DNA from: Penicillium oxalicum
Taxonomy: Eukaryota > Ascomycota > Eurotiomycetes > Eurotiales > Aspergillaceae
Direction of reading: 5' to 3'
Assembly (NCBI RefSeq): GCF_001723175.1
Contig: NC_064651.1
Span: 1,984,001-2,048,000 of the forward strand
DNA length: 64,000 nt
Each line of letters opens with the position of its first letter. Position 1 is the stretch's first letter. A program made the translations under genes and the position numbers. Shown piece after piece: positions 59,132 through 64,000 of the stretch. The notes under the pieces were generated by a model, which was not told the DNA's origin, searched no databases, and saw only the letters and a list, made by a program, of their open reading frames with translations.

Positions 59132-62100
59132 CTTGATATGTCGTTGATGTTGGGACTGTGTTGGTATTCACTCGGGATGGGGGACTGGTCTTCTGAAAGG
59201 ATTGAAGAAGATCCTAGCAACGGCGAGAGTGTTTTAAGGAGTGACTGAGCGAGGATACGCTCGAAAGCAAAGAGCAGTTGGGAACCAAAAAGGAGTGTGG
59301 GTTTTGCAGGACCTGATGAAGGGAGAAGGAAGGAAAAGAAGACGCCGACGGGGATGGGGGGACGTCGATGGTAATAAGGTCAGTGAACTCAAAATGATTG
59401 TGGGCTCTCTGCTCGCTGGCTGACTTTTTCTGCGTGTGGGTAAGCCTGATGTATCGTGGTGGTACAATCATACAATGTGCTGTCATGGAATCTCAGGGTA
59501 CCGGACGGAGACCTGCGGAATACAGATTACCGGATCATTTCATCGTAGTTGAGGTACTGAGCGCTGGAGCCTTGTGGGCGCGTCTTTGCTGGCCAGCCCG
59601 CCGAATCTGCCTACTCCACGAAGTCACTGGGTTCTTGAGTACCATACGTGACGATTGTTTGACGCTGATTTTGAATACCATTTGACAGACTGAGCGTGTG
59701 TTGCCCATACGACAGTACCAGCTTCAGACCCAATGTGTTTGAACTCACGCAAGGTCCAGAATCGCCCACAGGCCAGAGTCCAGACGCTCGTCCAGACAGG
59801 AGGAACCCGACCAACCGAAATCCTGCACCACGTCGGGACTTCTGGAACCTCAGGGGTGGGCTGCTGATGATTGGCGGTGTACCTGACGGTGCCTGGAAAG
59901 GAGTGGGTGGTACCTACCCGATCGGTGCTCCTGCAATCCTTTGATTGGGCGGTCGGATGCTCAGACCCATGGAAACGAGGGCTCATCCTCGCGTCCCGGG
60001 ATGAAAAAGAGGATCAAAACATCAAAAGGGGTCGAATGGATAACACGATTTTGTGGGCTTCGTTCGGGACCTTTTGATATGGACGAATTTTAGGCTGGGG
60101 TACTGCATACTTGAGACGAGTATGGGGTGTGGCTGTCTGAAGAAGGTACAAGTGACCTGATCCACCCATCAGCACCATCATCGCCCAGAGAACCGGCTGC
60201 GCGCCCCTCTTTCCTCCGAGATTACACCCATGCAACGCCAAGTTGCATGGCGTGAAAAACGGGTACTTGACTTGTATTAATTTACTGTACTGTACAGGTG
60301 TTTTTCTTCGAGTTCCTCACAGGGACGGGCTTATGGACGAGTTTGACAACACATTCTGCGAAGTCACTGCCCGACCATGCAGTCATGAGAAGTCGTCCAA
60401 TTTGAGATTATACGCCAGATGCCTTGTCAGGTATCCTGCTGTCAAACACGTGTTACCTTGGGAATGCTTCGATGTTGGAATGTCGGAGCTCGACCACGGG
60501 TCAATTGCGGTATGGACTATGGACACCGGTACCTGGGCACACTCCGCGACCAGCGTCATTGTCATTTTGCACACTGCATGGCTCAGTCTCACCGTGTTCA
60601 GGACGTCTTGAGCAGCCCACCTCGGTCTCTCATTTTTCTTTCCCATGGCCTTTGGGAGCCCGGGCCAAGATCGTCCAAGATCGGCTACGATTGTACCTCC
60701 GTACTGTACCTCGTGGAGAGAGATCCCCCCCCCTACTCTAGGCTCATTGATTGAAGAGTGATTGAGTCTGGTCCCATTTGATCATCCTACTGAGCTGACG
60801 TGGCTAGCAGGCCAGTTAGTTACTGTGGGAAATGGCGTCAAATCCTCAACATGTAATTGATTCGTGGTCAATATTCAAGCAACTGCATTGATCTTCTTTC
60901 TGAGTGGCCTCGGAGGGATCTTGTCCTTTGTGAATCCTATACTTGTTCACCTCACATCGTGCTCTGTTTCTGAGTTGACTGGGCTTAGACAAGAAAGCGC
61001 CAATATGTATCGATTTCTATGCGTCAGCCTTGACAAATCTAATCTGACATGTACTCGGAAGGTCAAGAATGAGACATGTCTACGAGCATTATACCCTCGT
61101 CTCCCATTCTGTTCCAGTAATAAAAACACTCCAGACTCGCCGGTCACCATCCACTCGAGCACCCCTTCAGATGTTTCTGCTCTAGGTCCCGAGATTGAGC
61201 TCCTGACACGGTCTATTCCATCACAATAACAGCGGCTCATAACATGCGCTGCGACCGGGACACGCCTCGCGCCCCGCTGCCACGCACGTACTGCAATACC
61301 GGGCATGATTGCGTCACACTGTCCCCGTAGTACACTGGCAATTTTTTCCACAGTGCGGCCTTTCCGGGACATGATCTTCCGACTGACTGCACTTGTCGGG
61401 CATGAAAGGAGCAACGATCGGCTACCTGTTGTAGCCTAGACCCGTTTGCCACGTTGGAGGGACTCTGACACTAGTACAGGGCTACAGGCTGAGCTTCCAG
61501 TTCTGGCATAGGCGCAAAGTGCCCGGTGGATCTTGTACTGGGAGCAGAGCCGTGTTGATAAGACTCTGAAAGGAATGCCGGAGAAACCAGAAAGTTTACG
61601 ACAGTATTACTGTAATTGTCTGGTGTTTGGTATCGAATGTCTTTTATAGCGTCCAGCATGCGAGACTGAGAAGCACCAGCTTTGAGAATGGAGGTAGATA
61701 GTATAACGAAATCGCTCCCATTATATTCCCTTGACGGACCCTAATGGAATCATTATTTCAGCCGAAAGTTACAAATTCAGTAGCTAATCACATCCATGTC
61801 CCCTTGGTCTCATGAACCATTGCACGGTAGTTTGCCGTCTGAAGAATCGGGACATGGGTTCTTTGGGGCGAAGAGGGGGAGAGATTGAGCCCCTTTTCTA
61901 CGGGAGTGTGTACGCTAGTGGTCCTACAGTATTGTGCCCGGTAATATGTACCTGGACCTCTCAATCTTTCCAAATTGTGACCACCAGTCCAAACAAAAGT
62001 GTCATCATCTACCATGGCCTGAGCCTTTTTTTAACTCCTACTTGATACAGAGTCCGGATTTAAAAAAAAAAAAAAAAAAAAAAAAAGCAACAACCTATCC

Positions 62101-62723
62101 ATTCTTCTATTGCCAAAGGTTACTTTTGAGTCGCTTGACAAGTCAACAGACCCAACGGATGAGGCGGGAAGCGATCCTCCAGTCGGGGACCACGTGCGAA
62201 GGCTTCGACCGCCGGAACGCGGGAGCGGGCAGAGAGCACTCTGAAACACCGCCCTTGTCCCACATTCGTGTTGCGTCTGCCCGACTATCGAGTCTCGAGT
62301 CGAGCATGGAATGCCCCACTCGACCCGACTAGGTCCTACTCGAGCCTTTGAGGTGCACATAGCCAGGGTCGACGTTTATTTTTAAATAACAGGTTCGGCG
62401 TAGTACGTCGTCCGGTCCTGGGTGATTCAGGTACATAGGCAACGTCGTTACGAGAGCCACACGAATTCACATCCCCGTCACTGTGTGAACGTGTGTCTTG
62501 AAAGATTGACAGGACTGGAGGGCCTAGATCCGGGATGGCACTGTACCTGACAGTCCGTCCGTCGTACATATATGCATGCGGGGCGTGTCTGGATTGAGTA
62601 TTCCATGGGCATCGTTCACTTGTGGCAGTGGTTCTATTTACAGCGACGGTAAGATGAAAGGGCGGATCGAGATCAGCTGGGCTCCAGCCTGGAAAGTCGA
62701 GACACATTGTCGGAGAGCCGACA
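59132..62723. other. Intergenic region of 3.6 kb
   Basis: The first 400 nt are the promoter and pyrimidine-rich leader (minus strand) of the allergen-like gene. Beyond 59.6 kb there is no recognisable gene. A poly-A run of about 26 lies at 62061-62086. The stretch 62.1-62.7 kb is G/C-richer and lies 3' of the lyase gene. Confidence 0.5.
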
Positions 62724-63721
62724 TCACTTCTGCAAATCGACCCCTCCTGCAAAGGCGGCGCCGCCAGCCTCGGCATCCAACTTGACACTTTCATCCAGTC
62801 CGCACACGCGGAAGAGCATCTGCGGAGTCAACTCGGGATCCAGCCCCGGTAGTCCCAGGCGCTTCAACTTCTCCAATCCCTCGCGCATCGCCGTCAAAGC
62901 TGGCCCGATCGTCGCAAAGGGGAAGATAATCATCTTGAACCCGAGGTCCTTGGCCTCCTGCGCCGTGAGGGATGGAGTAGACCCGTGCTCCACCATATTC
63001 AGCAGCAAGGGCCACGGTGCCAGGTCCTGCACAACCTGGGCCGCCATCTCCCGCGAGGAGACGCCTTCAAGGAAGCCCATGTCCGCACCCGCATCACGCG
63101 CCGCACGTAGACGCGCCAGACTCTCGTCGTACCCGAGGGACTGTAACGCGTCGGTGCGCGCAATCACCACAATCTCGCTGCCGATGCGCTGACGTGCCTG
63201 CACCGCGGCGCGGATACGCGTGGTATATGTAGCGAGATCGACCAGTTGCTTGCCGCCGAGATGACCGCATCGCTTCGTTTGCACTTGATCTTCGATGTGG
63301 AAGCCCGCAACGCCGGCGCGGGCATATTGTTCCGTGGTCCGAGCCACCATGATCGGTCCGCCGTAGCCGGTGTCTGCGTCGGCGATGAGGGGAGTGCTGG
63401 GGGATAGATTGGCGATCATCTCAGCGTTGGCACGCATGTCATTGAGAGTGCAGATACCGAGATCTGCTTGGCCATGGACTGAGGCCGCGGTTCCTGCACC
63501 GGTCTAAGAAAAGAGAGAGAAGGAGACAAGATGTGAGTATTTGGTATTCGCTGCGCTGCGCTGCGGACCGTACAGGCCCTACTCACCATGTAAAGAGCAT
63601 CAAACCCAGCTCCGAGGGCCATGCGCGCCGACAAGCCATCGTACACACCAGGGGCGCACACAAACCCGTTGGGATCTTCCAGGACCTTTCGCAAATTGCT
63701 CGCACCGGAACCCAAGGACAT
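62724..63721 (-). CDS. Isocitrate lyase/PEP mutase-superfamily lyase
   Basis: Exons 63721-63587 and 63503-62724, joined over an 83-nt intron (GTGAGT..TTAG), give 304 residues, the usual length of the family. Alpha/beta-barrel features: APGVYDGLSARMALGAGFDALYMTGAGTAAS, the Mg-binding LIADADTGYGG (D87, D89), IEDQ (E116, D117), the catalytic loop QTKRCGHLGGK with C124 in a KRCGH motif, then VIARTDAL and SSREMAAQVVQDL. A KxCGH cysteine points to a lyase acting on 2-methylisocitrate-like or related 2,3-substituted malates or oxaloacetate, rather than a PEP mutase. It also appears in oxaloacetate hydrolases and carboxyphosphonoenolpyruvate-type enzymes, so the substrate is open. No targeting presequence; the frame extends upstream of 63721 without another ATG, so this start is preferred. 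Confidence 0.9.
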
Positions 63722-63990
63722 GATGACGTCTTCTGTTATAGTTATTCCACGGGCGAACAGTCTCGAGCAAAGGGGAGTGCTTGCAGGGAAAACTTTCAAG
63801 GGGTTGACTTGTCTCTCGCGATCGCAGATTCCAGTCGCAACGACTCATCCACTCTTTATAGCTCTCTCTCAACCTTGGGATTTGATACTTCCGTTACCAA
63901 TCATCTCCAGAAAAAAATTTCCTCTCCCTCTCTCGCGCTCTCTCTCGTCTCCATCGTTCTGCCCGCTCAACCCTTCGAGTACCCCCACCA
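63722..63990. promoter_or_regulatory. Promoter region of the lyase gene and possible leader at right edge
   Basis: From about 63.85 kb the plus strand is C/T-rich (CTCCCTCTCTCGCGCTC), which suggests a plus-strand leader running toward the window edge. TTTATAG near 63855 may be a TATA-like element on the plus strand. Confidence 0.4.
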
Positions 63991-64000
63991 ATGATGTCTC
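63991..64000 (+). CDS. Possible start of a gene cut by the window edge
   Basis: An ATG at 63991 in CCACCA ATG context follows a C/T-rich leader, divergent from the lyase gene. Only three codons are present, so neither function nor reality can be judged. Confidence 0.25.

Noticed and set aside
62061..62086. Poly-A run as retrotransposon tail
   Set aside because: It stands alone, without flanking element features; treated as a homopolymer.

Overview
The window looks like nuclear DNA of a filamentous ascomycete, most likely an Aspergillus/Penicillium-type Eurotiomycete. Genes carry short introns (about 55-120 nt) with GT..AG borders and CTGAC/CTAAT-like branch sites, pyrimidine-rich leaders are common, and one gene is a close relative of the Aspergillus allergen Asp f 4. 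I saw no prokaryotic operons, no CRISPR array, no tRNA or rRNA gene I could defend, and no intact transposon.

Layout, left to right. A G1-type cyclin (683-2068, +) follows a long ATG-poor leader. A gene-poor stretch (2.1-9.5 kb) hides a spliced 64-residue small protein (6051-6327, -). An Srs2-type UvrD helicase with a PCNA-interaction motif follows (9556-12617, -). At 12.6-16.4 kb there is non-coding DNA with a decayed APH-family kinase remnant near 13.7 kb. Then come a formamidase/acetamidase-family gene (16396-17406, -), a 3.8 kb spacer with a possible broken small gene near 19.8 kb, a PP2C phosphatase (21254-22600, -), a cytochrome b5-fold protein (23271-24341, +), an ER FKBP with a KDEL tail (24901-25590, -), a Git1-like MFS permease (26177-28071, -), a ZIP zinc transporter (29173-30249, -), and a conserved-looking acidic hypothetical protein sharing its promoter region (31526-32323, +).

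From 32.3 to 48.2 kb I recognise no conventional gene. This 16 kb region holds homopolymers, a perfect 28-bp palindrome, and a convincing short cysteine-rich reading frame at 40.55 kb with a typical fungal leader. After it come a secreted GDSL esterase (48250-49395, +), the mitochondrial Sam37 sorting-complex subunit (50030-51523, +), a large DUF3433-type membrane protein interrupted by a one-base frameshift (51997-56424, -), the Asp f 4-like secreted protein (58097-59131, -), and an isocitrate lyase/PEP mutase-superfamily lyase (62724-63721, -). A possible divergent gene starts at the right edge.

The genes are mostly independent housekeeping, transport and secreted functions and do not form a biosynthetic cluster. 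The less ordinary items are the two short hidden genes, the PIP box in the helicase tail, three CAAGGT zinc-response-like motifs upstream of the zinc transporter, the DUF3433 frameshift and the palindrome. All product names come from recognising motifs by eye; no database search was run.
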